From the NCBI RefSeq assembly GCF_021869535.1, contig NW_026262734.1, positions 76,570,339 through 76,634,338 of the forward strand: DNA of 64,000 nt. Reading direction: 5' to 3'. Made by a program: the position numbers and the translations under genes. Below the pieces are notes generated by a model. The model did no database searches. It saw only the letters and a program-made list of their open reading frames with translations, and was not told the DNA's origin. Below, in pieces: positions 1-13,062 of the stretch (the first letter of the stretch is position 1; the number at the start of each line of letters is the position of its first letter). This DNA comes from Mytilus californianus (Eukaryota > Mollusca > Bivalvia > Mytilida > Mytilidae).

Positions 1-1179
1 ATATTCCAAATTGACCAATGAGAGTTGCGCTTATATAATGACATCCAATCACAAGCCATCACTCTTATTAGGGAAATTCCCTTAACGGTGATGCAATTGT
101 AAACAATGCAATGTTCTTCACGAATAAATATAATTTATGTGTTTAAAATGCAACTAAAAGCTTTGAAAACGTTTGTGATGGGTAAAAACAGATACAAACT
201 ACTGTATCTTGCAATCGATAGTGAACAGATAACGAACATTTAAACTAAAACACATCAAACAAGTAAGTATCACCTATATCGGTGACAAACCTTAAAAATC
301 GGAACGAGAGTTATTTAAAGTCTCCAAATGCTCCGTGCAATTAGCAATCATAATCAAACGAAACCCAAACAGGAAAAATAATAAGATGTAAAAAATAGAA
401 CAACATGAATCACAATATTATTATTATTTACAACCGTAAATAAAAATCTATGGCCTACTTTCACTTTCCAACAGTTCGAAAATAAACGTTACATGTCTCA
501 AAAACAATACTCCACAGGTTTAAAAGTCATCCGAGATAATAGTTTTATAAGTACAAGCATAAGCATCTCCTGACTTATCAAACACTTTTGACAACCAACT
601 TCTGGTTATGGATCATAACAACGACGAAAAAAATGCATATCAAAACAACACTGAATAAATACGGGGAGCCGGCATAACAATATTCTTATGTTTTCAATCA
701 CCCCTTATTTCTTCACTCCATTTTATAAGATAACAATCTTTTTTATTCCATATTTTATTAGTTTTTTAAAAGGTATCATTATTTAGACATAAAGACAAAA
801 CTAAGCACAGTGAAAAAGTCTACTCTGTCCTGTAAAGTTTTAGATGTTTTTGTCGTTCAATCTTTGACACTTGTATGGAAACACTAAATCCTGATTACCT
901 ACAACAGAAATATTATCACTTTTAATAAATAAGTCCAATTCAGTTGCTGCAATTAACATACATGTAATAAGGAAAATGACAAAATTTAATAGACAAGATC
1001 AGATCTCCACGTGAAGAATATTCAAAAATATATCAAACATAAAAGCAAAGAACAGTAAGTTTTATTTGCCATTTAAGGACAAATAGGACCATTCCACCAT
1101 TTGAAGGGAAAAGATTACATAAAATTTCAATGCAGAAATACAATTTATGTGCAACACTTTTCATTTAAATAAATAAATT
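1..1179. other. AT-rich non-coding stretch
   Basis: No ORF of note, splice-flanked exon or repeat family was recognised. A short imperfect palindrome (TTAGGGAAATTCCCTTAA) lies near 68-86. The stretch is plain AT-rich flank leading into the satellite. Confidence 0.5.
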
Positions 1180-4100
1180 CTATACACAGTATTTGTCTAT
1201 ACCTACCGTCGGTGGTTACCATACAATACAGTACACCTATACAAAGTCTAAATACAGTATTTGTCTATACCTACCGTCGGTGGTTCCCATAAAATACAAG
1301 ACTCCTTTACAAAGTCTATATACAGTTTTTGTCCATACCTACCGTCGGTGGTTAACATACAATACAGTACTCCTATACACATTATATATACAGTATTTGT
1401 CCATACCTCCCGTGGTTAACATACAATACAGTACTCCTATACACAGTCTATCAACAGTATTTGTCTATACCTACCGTCGGTATTTACCATGCAAAACAGT
1501 ACTCCTACACAAAGTCTATATACAGTATGTGTTCATACCTACAGTCGGTGGTTACCATACAATACAGCACTCCTATACACAGTCTATATACAGTATTTGT
1601 TCATACCTACAGTCGGTGGTTACCATACAATACAGTACTCCTATACACAGTCTATATACAGTATTTGTCTATACCTCCCGTCGGTGGTTACCATACAATA
1701 CAGTACTCCTATACACAGTCTATATACAGTATTTGTTCATACCTACAGTCGGTGGTTACCATACAATACAGTACTCCTATACACAGTCTATTATATATAC
1801 AGTATTTGTCCATACCTACCGTCGTTGGTTACCATACAATACAGTACTCCTATACACAGTCTATATACAGTATTTGTTCATACCTACCGTCGGTGGTTAC
1901 CATACAATACAGTACTCCTATACACAGTCGTTATACAGTATTTGTCTATACCTACCGTCGGTAGTTACCATACAATACAGTACTCCTATACACAGTCTAT
2001 ATACAGTATTTGTTCATACCTACAGTCGGTGGTTACCATACAATACAGTACTCCTATACACAGTCTATCAACAGTATTTGTCTATACCTACCGTCGGTGG
2101 TTACCATACAATACAGTACTCCTATACACAGTCTATCAACAGTATTTGTCCATACCTACAGTCGGTGGTTACCATACAATACAGTACTCCTTTACACAGT
2201 CTATATATACAGTATTTGTCCATACCTACAGTCGGTGGTTACCATACAATACAGTACTCCTATACACAGTCTATATACAGTATTTGTCCATACCTACCAT
2301 CGTTGGTTACCATACAATACAGCACTCCTATACACAGTCTATATACAGTATTTGTACACACCTACTGTCGGTGGTTACCATACAATACAGTACTCCTATA
2401 CACAGTCTATATACAGTATTCGTCCATACCTACCGACGGTAGTTAACATACAATATAGTACTCCTATACACAGTCTATATACAGTATGTGTCTATACCTA
2501 CCGTCGGTGGTTACCATACAATACAGTACTCCTACACACAGTCTATATACAGTATTTGTCCATACCTACCGTCGGTGGTTACCATACAATACAGTACTCC
2601 TATACACAGTCTATATACAGTATTTGTTCATACCTACCGTCGGTAGTTACCATACAATTCAGTACTCCTATACACAGTCTATTTACAGTATTTGTTCATA
2701 CCTACCGTCGGTGGTTACCATACAATACAGTACTCCTATACACAGTCTATATATACAGTATTTGTCTATACCTATCGTCGGTAGTTACCATACAATTCAG
2801 TACTCCTATACACAGTCTATTTACAGTATTTGTTCATACCTACCGTCGGTGGTTACCATACAATACAGTACTACTATACACAGTCTATATACAGTATTTG
2901 TCCATACCTACCGACGGTAGTTAAAATACAATACAGTACTCCTATACACAGTCTATATACAGTATTTGTCTATACCTCCCGTCGGTGGTTACCATACAAT
3001 ACAGTACTCCTATACACAGTCTATATACAGTATTTGTTCATACCTACAGTCGGTGGTTACCATACAATACAGTACTCCTATACACAGTCTATATACAGTA
3101 TTTGTCCATACCTACCGTCGTTGGTTACCATACAATACAGTACTCCTATAAAAAGTCTATATACAGTATTTGTTCATACCTACCGTCGGTGGTTACCATA
3201 CAATACAGTACTCCTATACACAGTCTATATACAGTATGTGTCTATACCTACCGTCGGTAGTTACCATACAATACAGTACTCCTATACACAGTCTATATAC
3301 AGTATTTGTTCATACCTACAGTCGGTGGTTACCATACAATACAGTACTCCTATACACAGTCTATTATATATACAGTATTTGTCCATACCTACCGTCGTTG
3401 GTTACCATACAATACAGTACTCCTATACACAGTCTATATACAGTATTTGTTCATACCTACCGTCGGTGGTTACCATACAATACAGTACTCCTATACACAG
3501 TCGTTATACAGTATTTGTCTATACCTACCGTCGGTAGTTACCATACAATACAGTACTCCTATACACAGTCTATATACAGTATTTGTTCATACCTACAGTC
3601 GGTGGTTACCATACAATACAGTACTCCTATACACAGTCTATCAACAGTATTTGTCTATACCTACCGTCGGTGGTTACCATACAATACAGTACTCCTATAC
3701 ACAGTCTATCAACAGTATTTGTCCATACCTACAGTCGGTGGTTACCATACAATACAGTACTCCTTTACACAGTCTATATATACAGTATTTGTCCATACCT
3801 ACAGTCGGTGGTTACCATACAATACAGTACTCCTATACACAGTCTATATACAGTATTTGTCCATACCTACCATCGTTGGTTACCATACAATACAGCACTC
3901 CTATACACAGTCTATATACAGTATTTGTACACACCTACTGTCGGTGGTTACCATACAATACAGTACTCCTATACACAGTCTATATACAGTATTCGTCCAT
4001 ACCTACCGACGGTAGTTAACATACAATATAGTACTCCTATACACAGTCTATATACAGTATGTGTCTATACCTACCGTCGGTGGTTACCATACAATACAGT

Positions 4101-6213
4101 ACTCCTACACACAGTCTATATACAGTATTTGTCCATACCTACCGTCGGTGGTTACCATACAATACAGTACTCCTATACACAGTCTATATACAGTATTTGT
4201 TCATACCTACCGTCGGTAGTTACCATACAATTCAGTACTCCTATACACAGTCTATTTACAGTATTTGTTCATACCTACCGTCGGTGGTTACCATACAATA
4301 CAGTACTCCTATACACAGTCTATATATACAGTATTTGTCTATACCTATCGTCGGTAGTTACCATACAATTCAGTACTCCTATACACAGTCTATTTACAGT
4401 ATTTGTTCATACCTACCGTCGGTGGTTACCATACAATACAGTACTACTATACACAGTCTATATACAGTATTTGTCCATACCTACCGACGGTAGTTAAAAT
4501 ACAATACAGTACTCCTATACACAGTCTATATACAGTATTTGTCTATACCTCCCGTCGGTGGTTACCATACAATACAGTACTCCTATACACAGTCTATATA
4601 CAGTATTTGTTCATACCTACAGTCGGTGGTTACCATACAATACAGTACTCCTATACACAGTCTATATACAGTATTTGTCCATACCTACCGTCGTTGGTTA
4701 CCATACAATACAGTACTCCTATAAAAAGTCTATATACAGTATTTGTTCATACCTACCGTCGGTGGTTACCATACAATACAGTACTCCTATACACAGTCTA
4801 TATACAGTATGTGTCTATACCTACCGTCGGTAGTTACCATACAATACAGTACTCCTATACACAGTCTATATACAGTATTTGTTCATACCTACAGTCGGTG
4901 GTTACCATACAATACAGTACTCATATACACAGTCTATATACAGTATTTGTCCATACCTACCGTCATTGGTTACCATACAATATAGTACACCTATACACAG
5001 TCTATATACAGTATTTGTCTATACCTACCGTCGGTGGTTACCATACAATACAATACTCCTATACACAGTCTATATACAGTATTTGTCCATACCTACCGTC
5101 GGTGGTTAACATAAATTACAAGACTCCTATACACTGTCTATATACAGTATTTGTCCATACCTACCGTCCGTGGTTAACATACAAACAGTACTCCTATACA
5201 AAGTCTATATACAGTATTTTTCCATACCTACCGTCGGTGGTTACCATACAATACAGTACTCCTATACACAGTCTATATATACAGTATTTGTCCATACCTA
5301 CCTTCATTGGTTACCATACAATATAGTACTCCTATACACAGTCTATATACAGTATTTGTCTATACCTACCGTCGGTGGTTACCATACAATACAGTACTCC
5401 TATACACAGTCTATATACAGTATTTGTTCATACCTACCATCGGTGGTTACCATACAATACAGTACTCCTATACACAGTCTATATACAGTATTTGTCCATA
5501 CCAACAGTCGGTGGTTACCATACAATACAGTACTCCTATACACAGTCTATATACAGTATTTGTCCATACCTACAGTCAGTGGTTACCATACAATACAGTA
5601 ATCCTATACACAGTCTATATACAGTATTTGTTCATACCTACTGTGGTTAACATACAGTACAGTACTCCTATACACAGTCTATATACAGTATTTGTCTATA
5701 CCTACTGTCGGTGGTTACCATACAATACAGTACTCCTTTACACAGTCTATATACAGTATTTGTCTATAACTACCGTCGGTGGTTACCATACAATACAGTA
5801 CTCCTATACACAGTCTATATACAGTATTTGTCTATACCTACTGTCGGTGGTTACCATACAATACAGTACTCCTATACACAGTCTATCAACAGTATTTGTC
5901 CATACCTACAGTCGGTGGTTACCATACAATACAGTACTCCTTTACACAGTCTATATATACAGTATTTGTCCATACCTACAGTCGGTGGTTACCATACAAT
6001 ACAGTACTCCTTTACACAGTCTATATATACAGTATTTGTCCATACCTACCTAGGGTAGTTACCATACAATACAGTACTCCTTTACACAGTCTATATATAC
6101 AGTATTTGTCCATACCTACCGTCGGTGGTTACCATACAATACAGTACTCCTATACACAGTCTATATACAGTATTTGTCCATAACTACCGTCGGTGGTTAC
6201 CATACAATACAGT
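1180..6213 (+). repeat. 68-bp tandem satellite, about 74 units
   Basis: The region is a continuous array of a unit of about 68 bp. Each unit reads roughly ATACAGTATTTGTCCATACC, then TACCGTCGGTGGTTACCATA, then CAATACAGTACTCCTATACA and CAGTCTAT. ACCG-T-CGGT in the unit is a perfect inverted repeat around one base. Units differ by a few substitutions (ACCGTCGG, ACAGTCGG, ACCGTCGT, CCCGTCGG) and by small TATATA insertions. The unit has no stop codon in any forward frame, and 68 is not a multiple of 3, so the array gives long overlapping ORFs (up to 417 codons, begun at TTG) whose peptide repeats every 68 residues. The same peptide appears in all three frames, which is the signature of a satellite rather than of selected protein. 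Edges grade into non-repetitive sequence near 1180 and 6213. Confidence 0.95.
1690..4919 (+). repeat. 1573-bp higher-order repeat inside the satellite
   Basis: Variant units recur at an exact offset of 1573 bp. Every distinctive variant between about 1690 and 3346 reappears between about 3263 and 4919 (for example GTTAACATACAATATAGTAC near 2442 and 4015, and the TTATATATACAG insertion near 1792 and 3365). By eye the two copies are identical or nearly so, while neighbouring 68-bp units differ at several positions. This points to a recent duplication of about 23 units, or to an assembly duplication. Confidence 0.85.
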
Positions 6214-6977
6214 TAGAGTATTAGGAGTAAATCATATATGTATGATAAGTATCACAACTATTTTACGCAACAAATGGTATAAATGAATATTGTATTATTT
6301 TTTTAAATATTATCATTTTACCCAGTGAATTTTTATTTTTTCTGTTGATTAGTTTTCATTGATAAATTTATCAGGACTGCGTTGAAACGAACCTTCAGAT
6401 TTTGAAGGCTGTATCAGGTACTAGGATTGTATTATAAAATTTTACTACCTGTTAACCCATGAGTTAATCAATTTTATAAATCAACAAGCTATCAGCTTAA
6501 CAGGCTAGGTAAAATTGTTCAACGATTGTTTCATTGTTCTTTTTAATAAAAAAAAATTACCTGTTTCAGTAGACTGAAAATAATATTATTTTATAAATGA
6601 GGATGCATTTAGATCAAATTGTGACATGAAAATGTCAAGATTCATTCCAAATTATGGACAAATGATAATGCTATTAATAAAACCAAGTTGTAACCATTGC
6701 CTTTCTCTTTTCTATTTACATTATTTATGACTAGGTAATAATGATTACTTTTTTCAACTATTTCATACTATTTTGTTTTCTCTACTTTTCTATCAAGGAC
6801 ATAATTGTTTATTGCAAACTAAACATCTGCATATTTAAACTATTCCTGACTATACTCTACCTCAAATTCTGGAAACTGCAACATTTTTCTTATCATGCTT
6901 ATGCAGTTATGTCATGACTGGTAGCTGAACAATTTCTATTTTTTGGTAATCTGGATTAGTCTTTTGCCACTGTTCTG
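6214..6977. other. non-coding stretch after the satellite
   Basis: AT-rich sequence without a supported gene. Short poly-T and poly-A runs only. Confidence 0.4.
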
Positions 6978-7116
6978 CCCATTCTGGGGCTACATAAAAA
7001 AAACCATGACAGAATTATTAAAATTATTTGTGTATAATGTTTGTGTCCCATTCTGGGGCTACATAAAAAAAAACCATGACAGAATTATTAAAATTATTTG
7101 TGTATAATGTTTGTGT
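6978..7116 (+). repeat. 69/70-bp direct tandem duplication
   Basis: Two adjacent copies (6978-7046 and 7047-7116), both starting CCCATTCTGGGGCTACAT and ending AATGTTTGTGT. They differ only by one A in a poly-A run. This looks like a local, recent duplication. Confidence 0.9.
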
Positions 7117-7343
7117 ACAGTCATGTTCTTAAAAGGACAAAAAATATTTTTAGTGTACAAATAAATAATTGTGATTTTAATATCTTAATATTATAAAAGA
7201 AAAGATTCAGTTTATATTTTAATTAAAAGATGAATGAGCACATATAAATCAACCTTTTACTCAGATTTAAATCTATCATCACGTATTATAATTACTAGCT
7301 ATGACTATCATCATCTAATTTTACAATACAGTATTTATTTTGG

Positions 7344-8532
7344 TGTCTTCCCGATTGTCCCACTTTTTGAAATTACAAGTAAAAAGTAATGAAATTTTGT
7401 GGGACAATCGGGAAGATGTTTGTGGGACAATTGGGAAGTTTAAATGTGGGACAATTGGGAATTGTTTTGATAGTGATTCATTTGTTTTTAAAGAGTGTTG
7501 CAGGTAATTACAGGTAATTATGTAACTCAAAAATTTAAAATAAACATGGAGAAAAGATGGTATTTACATATTTTATCTTATTCTGTGATATTTTGTTAAA
7601 CTACTGACTGTCCAAATAAAGAACAATTATATAAAAAGTTGGAATTTGCTGCTTCTCCTCAAAGCACGCTGAATTTTGGACTAAGAGCAAAGACTGGTCA
7701 GTCCTTACTTAGAATGATGTGTCTGTGCAGGATGACATGTCTTCCTGCGGACTGTTATCTTGTGAACTAGCATGTTAAAAATTCAGGTTGATGACTGTGT
7801 CGGTCTAGTTATTTTCAAAGAGAGTTTCGTATTCATCTGACACCAACATGTTCTCGTCCTGCTTAAAGCGGCATTTAACTTGCCACTGGACGTTTAACAG
7901 TGTATATGTTCAAATGACTCTGATGACATTACTGGGGCACGTTTTTCTCTTTTCCCTAAGTGAGAATATAGGTTGAGACCTTGCCATCTATTTTATCAAA
8001 TTGATTATATCAATTCTAATTATTAGGTAAGAAAATAGCTTGTGCTTATGTTACATTGTGATTGTAATTGATTGTTTCTTAAATAAGTCTCTAGACCTTT
8101 CATTCTGAGCGCTCTTACAAGTGAAAAGAAGTCAAAATTGCGTCTATGTGTTCAAAATTTAAATAACAACTTTAAAATAAAAAAAATATTGATATCAATT
8201 TATAAATATTATATTAACCTTACATTATAGATATCGTTTATTATACATATACATGATATATGGTATATTGTTTCATCAAAAGTTCATTTCAACTGATGAT
8301 TTTATTCAACAATTCATATTTACATTTACATTTAAAATTTATAAAATGGATATCAACTACTAGTATGCTCATGCAATATTTACTTTTAATTAGATATTGC
8401 AAAACAAACAACGATTATATTGTTTATCTAAGAATATTTAAGATATAAAAATAATGTGGGACAATCAGAACTTTTCATGTGGGACAATCAGAACTCTAAA
8501 ATTTTAAAAAGTGGGACAATCGGGAATAAACC
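7344..8532. mobile_element. Element A: non-autonomous MULE-like transposon, 1189 bp
   Basis: The element is flanked by a perfect 8-bp target duplication TTTATTTT (7336-7343 and 8533-8540). Its ends are inverted repeats: GGTGTCT then TCCCGATTGTCCCACTTTTT on the left, and GGTTTAT followed by the same 20 bases on the right (complement strand). Just inside the left end, GTGGGACAATCGGGAA and two copies of GTGGGACAATTGGGAA follow in tandem. Just inside the right end are two copies of GTGGGACAATCAGAA. No transposase is present; the interior is AT-rich and holds only a 62-codon ORF of no known type. Assignment to Mutator-like elements is by analogy with element B (22978-25793), which has the same terminal design and contains MULE transposase remains. 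Confidence 0.8.
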
Positions 8533-8540
8533 TTTATTTT

Positions 8541-9595
8541 AGTGGCACATCCTCCACAATTAGTATGATATGCCTTAGGTGTCATTTTGATGCAATCACA
8601 TTGCAGGTGGTTCATGTCTTGGGTTTTTATTAATGAATAAATTACAGTTTAGGCTGACCTGAGGTCAATAGGCATAAACAATGTCATCAAACTATCTGTT
8701 ATTACTGTAATATAATGATATTGTGACATTTATGGGAAAGAGCATAGGAGTTGGTCATATTGGTCAATAAATTTGAAAGTTTATAATTAAGTTAATATTA
8801 ATTACATACTAATTAAATTACCTAAACAATCAGTTCAAAGATTGCTCTCAAAACATTTTTTAGATCAGAGCCTGTCTGCAATATATTCAGGGGTAGTCCA
8901 AATAATTATGACTTCTTAAAAGGTTATATTATGTTTTTTTTGCTGCAGTAGAAATACTTCAAAGCCAAAAAAAACACATAAAATAGGATTTCAAGACGTC
9001 ATTATGATAATAATTTGAACTAATTTGGGATAATAATACATTTAACTTCCTTTGATGTCCGGAGGGGGGGGGTTCGTTTTGACAATTAATGATTCTTGAA
9101 AGTAACAATAATTATTTCTTATTGACTATTGTAACTTTGTGCAGCGAGCGCGATGGCCGATGTGTGGTTCTCGAGTTATTTTTTAAAAAGGGGGAGTGTT
9201 TGTTACCTATATCAAATTTACCCAGTTTTGATTCAAGAAAGAATTACAATCTAACCATAAACTCCAAGGTTCCTTTTTTTCTGAGCAGAACAAAACACGA
9301 GGCATTCTCGTCTCTAATATAAACAATAGTTACTCTCTTCTTACAGGTTACTTTAATCAGCTGTTTATCTGTTTACCATGTTTAAACTGGTCCGCCATTC
9401 CATCGTAGTGCAGCGATAAATAAACACAACAGGGGTCCAGTTTATTTACGGGTAACGTCTGTAAACCAAGAACAATGATAAAACATTGTCGACAGTCCCT
9501 CAATTCCGTATACTTTTCTTATCTTCATACTAAAGAGCTCCAAAAGTAGGCGTGCATAGTTGCACTGGGCGTGTCTAAAAACCGACCCTCGGTGG
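8541..9595. other. non-coding stretch
   Basis: No gene supported. A G tract lies near 9062-9072. No repeat family recognised. Confidence 0.4.
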
Positions 9596-9619
9596 TTAAC
9601 GTCTCTCGCTGGTTAACTT

Positions 9620-9860
9620 TAAGTGCCGATGGAAAAATACACTGGCTATCAACCAATCAAAACCCAGGATTCTTACATAAGGTGTAATTATTTGGCAAAT
9701 ACCACGGCAGAGAGGGTAAAAAAGGCATATCCTTTTTGCATATACCCCGGCGGCGTTAAAAAATGAACGATATTCATTTGATAACATTAAATTGGTGAAA
9801 AATACACTGGCTATCAACCAATCAAAACCCAGGATTCTTACATAAGGTGTAATTATGACT
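9620..9860 (-). repeat. dispersed repeat F (one partial and one fuller copy)
   Basis: A tail reading AAAAATACACTGGCTATCAA, CCAATCAAAACCCAGGATTC, TTACATAAGGTGTAATTA occurs twice (about 9631-9690 and 9796-9856). The second copy is preceded by TTGGCAAATACCACGGCAGA and ATATACCCCGGCGGCG. A close copy of this fuller form lies at 49909-50073. The minus-strand ORF over this region (9596-9904) and the ORFs on both strands at 49831-50112 are by-products of this repeat, since both strands stay open. Confidence 0.75.
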
Positions 9861-10682
9861 AAAATACCACTAAGCTTTTCACTATGGCACGTCAAACGTT
9901 TCAATACAACTTTGCTTTCTTTTAGAAAAGAAATGCAATACGTGAACCTTAAAAGCTGTTTTCAAAATTGAAATTTGAGATATGTTCATTGTTATCTGAA
10001 CAATGGCTTGGTATTGATCATTGTTAAAAGCTTTATGCCTGCTCTGCAAGGTTTTTGTGATGCTTAGGGTAGTAAGTATTGGCATTTTTAAGTTGTGTGC
10101 TTCGTGCTCTTAATGTTTTAGATGACAAACCTCTGTTGTTAAAAACAAAAACTTTTTAAAACCTTTTACACACTTTGGGGATATCGCTGAATTTTTTCTG
10201 AATAATCCAAAAATATTCGTTTCAGAATAACCTTTAAACGCTAGTCACTTTTTATTTGATGTCATATATTTTAATTTGTGTGTCATGAAAAATGGCCTGC
10301 AAATATAGTTGTAAATATATCCAATTTGAATTGCACTGTAACCTCTTCACCTTCATGACGAAAACCAATTCATAAAGAAAGCTATTAATAGCTCAGGCAA
10401 AACAGTTTACACCTATTACTTGAAAATAATCAAACAAAAATGATAACAACGACAAAATAAAAAAGACCTAACATGCTCAAACACGAAAATACCACTGAAT
10501 ACCCATCTCCTGAATTTTAGTTTAATTAAGGGCCATATTTATGAAGTGTTGGAAGGTGTTCCTGTTTTATCTGAACACGACTTTTTCATTAATTTTTAAA
10601 GGGTGTCTTTTAAGTGGTAATGTTACACTATTGTCTTAAGGTTAGCATTAAAAACGTTTAAACCAGCTGCATTTGTATGTAA
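9861..10682. other. non-coding stretch
   Basis: AT-rich sequence with no supported gene or clear repeat structure. Confidence 0.4.
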
Positions 10683-11287
10683 CTGTCCTAAGTCAGAAGC
10701 ATGTTGTTTAGTGGTTGTTGTTTTTTTGATGTAGTTCATATGTGCTTTTCGTTTCTCGTTTTAAGTTAAATTGAACTGTTGTTTTTTTCTTGTTTGAATT
10801 GTTTTATAATGGTCTTTTTGGGTCCCCTTACTAGCTTTCCGTTCGATGTGAGCCAACGCTTTATGTTGAAGGCTGTACTGTAACCTATAATTGCTTATTT
10901 TGACAACACTGTGTCTTGATGGAGAGTTGTCTCATTGGTATTCCTATCACATATTTTCTTATTCATAAAGATATTCCCTCCGACACCTGTCCTAAGTCAG
11001 AAGCATGTTGTTCAGAGGTTGTAGTTTTTTGGTGTAGTTCATATGTGCTTTTCGTTTCTCGTTTTGTATTTAAATTAGACTGTTGGTTTTTCCTGTCTAA
11101 ATTGTTTTACAATGGTCATTTTAGGGCCCTTAATAGCTTGCTGTTCGATGTGAGCCAAGGCTTTGTGTTGAAGGCTGTATTGTAATCTATAATTGCTTAC
11201 TTTGACTACACTGTGTCTTGATGGAGAGTTGTCTCATTGGTATTCCTACCACATTTTTTTATTTATAACGATATTCCCTCTGACATT
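10683..11287 (+). repeat. 304-bp tandem pair of a mussel dispersed repeat
   Basis: Two diverged copies (10683-10986 and 10987-11287) both begin CTGTCCTAAGTCAGAAGCAT, pass through GTTCGATGTGAGCCAA and GTTGAAGGCTGTA, and end with GAGAGTTGTCTCATTGGTAT. The last block is the 3' part of a repeat very common in Mytilus DNA as I remember it. Other copies of that block lie at 29832-29934, 30372-30470 and 51185-51292, with minus-strand fragments at 31588-31655 and 37036-37085. The 89-codon ORF inside is not credible coding sequence. Confidence 0.85.
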
Positions 11288-11464
11288 TGACAAATCTATT
11301 AGAATATACTCTAAATACTGAAATTAATCTGTTTTTGCCTTGGAGGAATCTCTCTTATTGAACATTCTATCCTTTTGTTCTCTTGCTTGAATCGTTTTAT
11401 ACTGGTCATTTGGGGACCCTTTGTAGCCTACTGATCAGTGAGAGCCAAGGCTTGCATTGAAATT

Positions 11465-11660
11465 AAGATTAAAGTATTAAGGAAGACAGGAATTGATTAT
11501 TATTTTTGCGAGCAACCATTTGATGAATTATAAATGGGTATAATATAAAAGTTTTAAGGAAAGCAGGAGAGAGAGAGTTTTTTTGCGAGCGACCATTTGA
11601 TGAATTAAAAATGGGTTTAAGATTAATATATTAAGAAAGGCTATTGTCTCACTCGTAATG
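11465..11660 (+). repeat. diverged ~77-bp tandem repeat
   Basis: TTTTTGCGAGC(A/G)ACCATTTGATGAATTA occurs near 11502 and 11579, each preceded by a similar TTAAGGAA block. A third partial start (GATTAATATATTAAGAAAGG) follows. Confidence 0.6.
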
Positions 11661-11923
11661 CCTACACCCCACTCCACCTGCATGGCCTTTGAATATAGCC
11701 ATTGTGTCAACAAATGGTAACAACATGTGTCTCTCTGAATAATTAAGATTATCTCACTCAGTATCAATTATGAATAATTTTATACTCAATTACTGTCTTG
11801 AAAATTTATTAATTAGTACAATACCGTACAATAACCGTAGGTGTTATATAAGACATCATAGAAAGTTTAGTTTACACAATTATGAATACAGTTGACCAGG
11901 AGCTTTTGATTAATTAGATAACG

Positions 11924-12060
11924 CAGGGGCGGATCCAGCCATTTATAAAGGGGGGGGGGGGAGGGTTCCAACTATATGTCCCCATTCAAATGCATTGATC
12001 GTTAAAAAAAAAGCGGGGTCTAACCACCGGACCCCCCCCCCCCCCCCGGATCCGCCACTG
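11924..12060. mobile_element. hAT-like MITE with CAGNGGCGGATCC ends
   Basis: The left end is CAGGGGCGGATCC and the right end, read on the complement, is CAGTGGCGGATCC: a 13-bp terminal inverted repeat with one mismatch. G and C homopolymer runs sit inside both ends. CAG-initial ends of this kind are typical of short hAT derivatives in invertebrates. I could not see a clean 8-bp target duplication, so the superfamily is inferred from the termini alone. Confidence 0.65.
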
Positions 12061-12177
12061 TTGCGCGTTTACAACGGTACATTGTCAGAGCTCTGCTACA
12101 TTGTGGTCCAAATTATAATCAAAGTACTGAAGTACTGAACATCGGATGACCGCAAGTTCTTGTGGATGGTCACAAGC

Positions 12178-12259
12178 ACTTGTCTCAGAAAAAAAAATCA
12201 CAACTGTATACCTGAAAGTGAGGTTTATGTACAGATATATATTTTTTTCTGAGACAAGT
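12178..12259. repeat. inverted repeat around a short spacer
   Basis: ACTTGTCTCAGAAAAAAA is mirrored by TTTTTTCTGAGACAAGT about 50 bp downstream. Confidence 0.7.
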
Positions 12260-12987
12260 TCGAATAAATGACAGGGAATTCAACGTCACCGTAATAACTA
12301 TTATATTGTAGTGATACAAATCAGTATACTCTGGTTTGTTGTCATGTATTATATATTATATTAATGTTTGCATATAACAGTTACATGTATATATAATTTT
12401 CATCCATTTGCATATCATTCTATTCTACTATTCTAATAATAGTTCAGTGCAAGTGCATGGTGGATACTCTTCTGTAATAATTCGATTTTTCTAATAGATT
12501 GGATTTTCCCGCAAAAAGTTGATTCATATTGCCGCAATTTGTGCTGTGTACATACTATTTTTTATTTATATCTTTTAATATTTTAACGCAATAAAGACAT
12601 TATAAACCCTTATTTAATTCACCTTAACTAATTTTATTTTTGAATTATATTCTATCATATTGTAAATATAAAGATATCCGCTTTTTCGGTTAAGTAAATA
12701 TTTTAAAATTGCTCATCCGATAAGCGGAGTGCTCCGAATGTAAACGGAGGTCCATACCTGAACAGAACAGAACAGAACAGATATTCTTCCGCATGCGTTA
12801 ACACAATTTTTCTGTACGTGTGCATAGATATTACCAATGATTTTTTACTTATATATATATTTCGAACGACAAAACATTTTCATTTCATTTATTTATGTTC
12901 TAAACAAAAATATCTTTATGAGTTTTCATTGAAGAAATGAATTTATAACAATTAAGCGATTAGGAATGTTATTTTGCACTCGATAAT

Positions 12988-13062
12988 GTCCGCGTATATA
13001 GATCGGTTATATAGATCGCGTATATAGATCCACGTATATAAATCGGGTAAATAGATCGGTTA
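12988..13062 (+). repeat. short imperfect tandem repeat of TATATAGATCG
   Basis: About five units of 13-16 bp related to CG(T)TATATAGATC(G), with variants AATAGATCGG and TATAAATCGG. Confidence 0.6.

Noticed and set aside
1193..6183. Long overlapping ORFs (up to 417 codons) that look like a repetitive Tyr/Thr-rich protein
   Set aside because: They start at TTG or chance ATG codons, occur in all three forward frames with the same 68-residue peptide, and simply follow a 68-bp satellite unit that has no stop codons.
9596..9904. 102-codon minus-strand ORF with an internal repeated peptide (TPYVRILGFDWLIASVFF)
   Set aside because: The repeated peptide comes from two copies of DNA repeat F. The same DNA at 49831-50112 is open on both strands and lies in a MITE-like unit.
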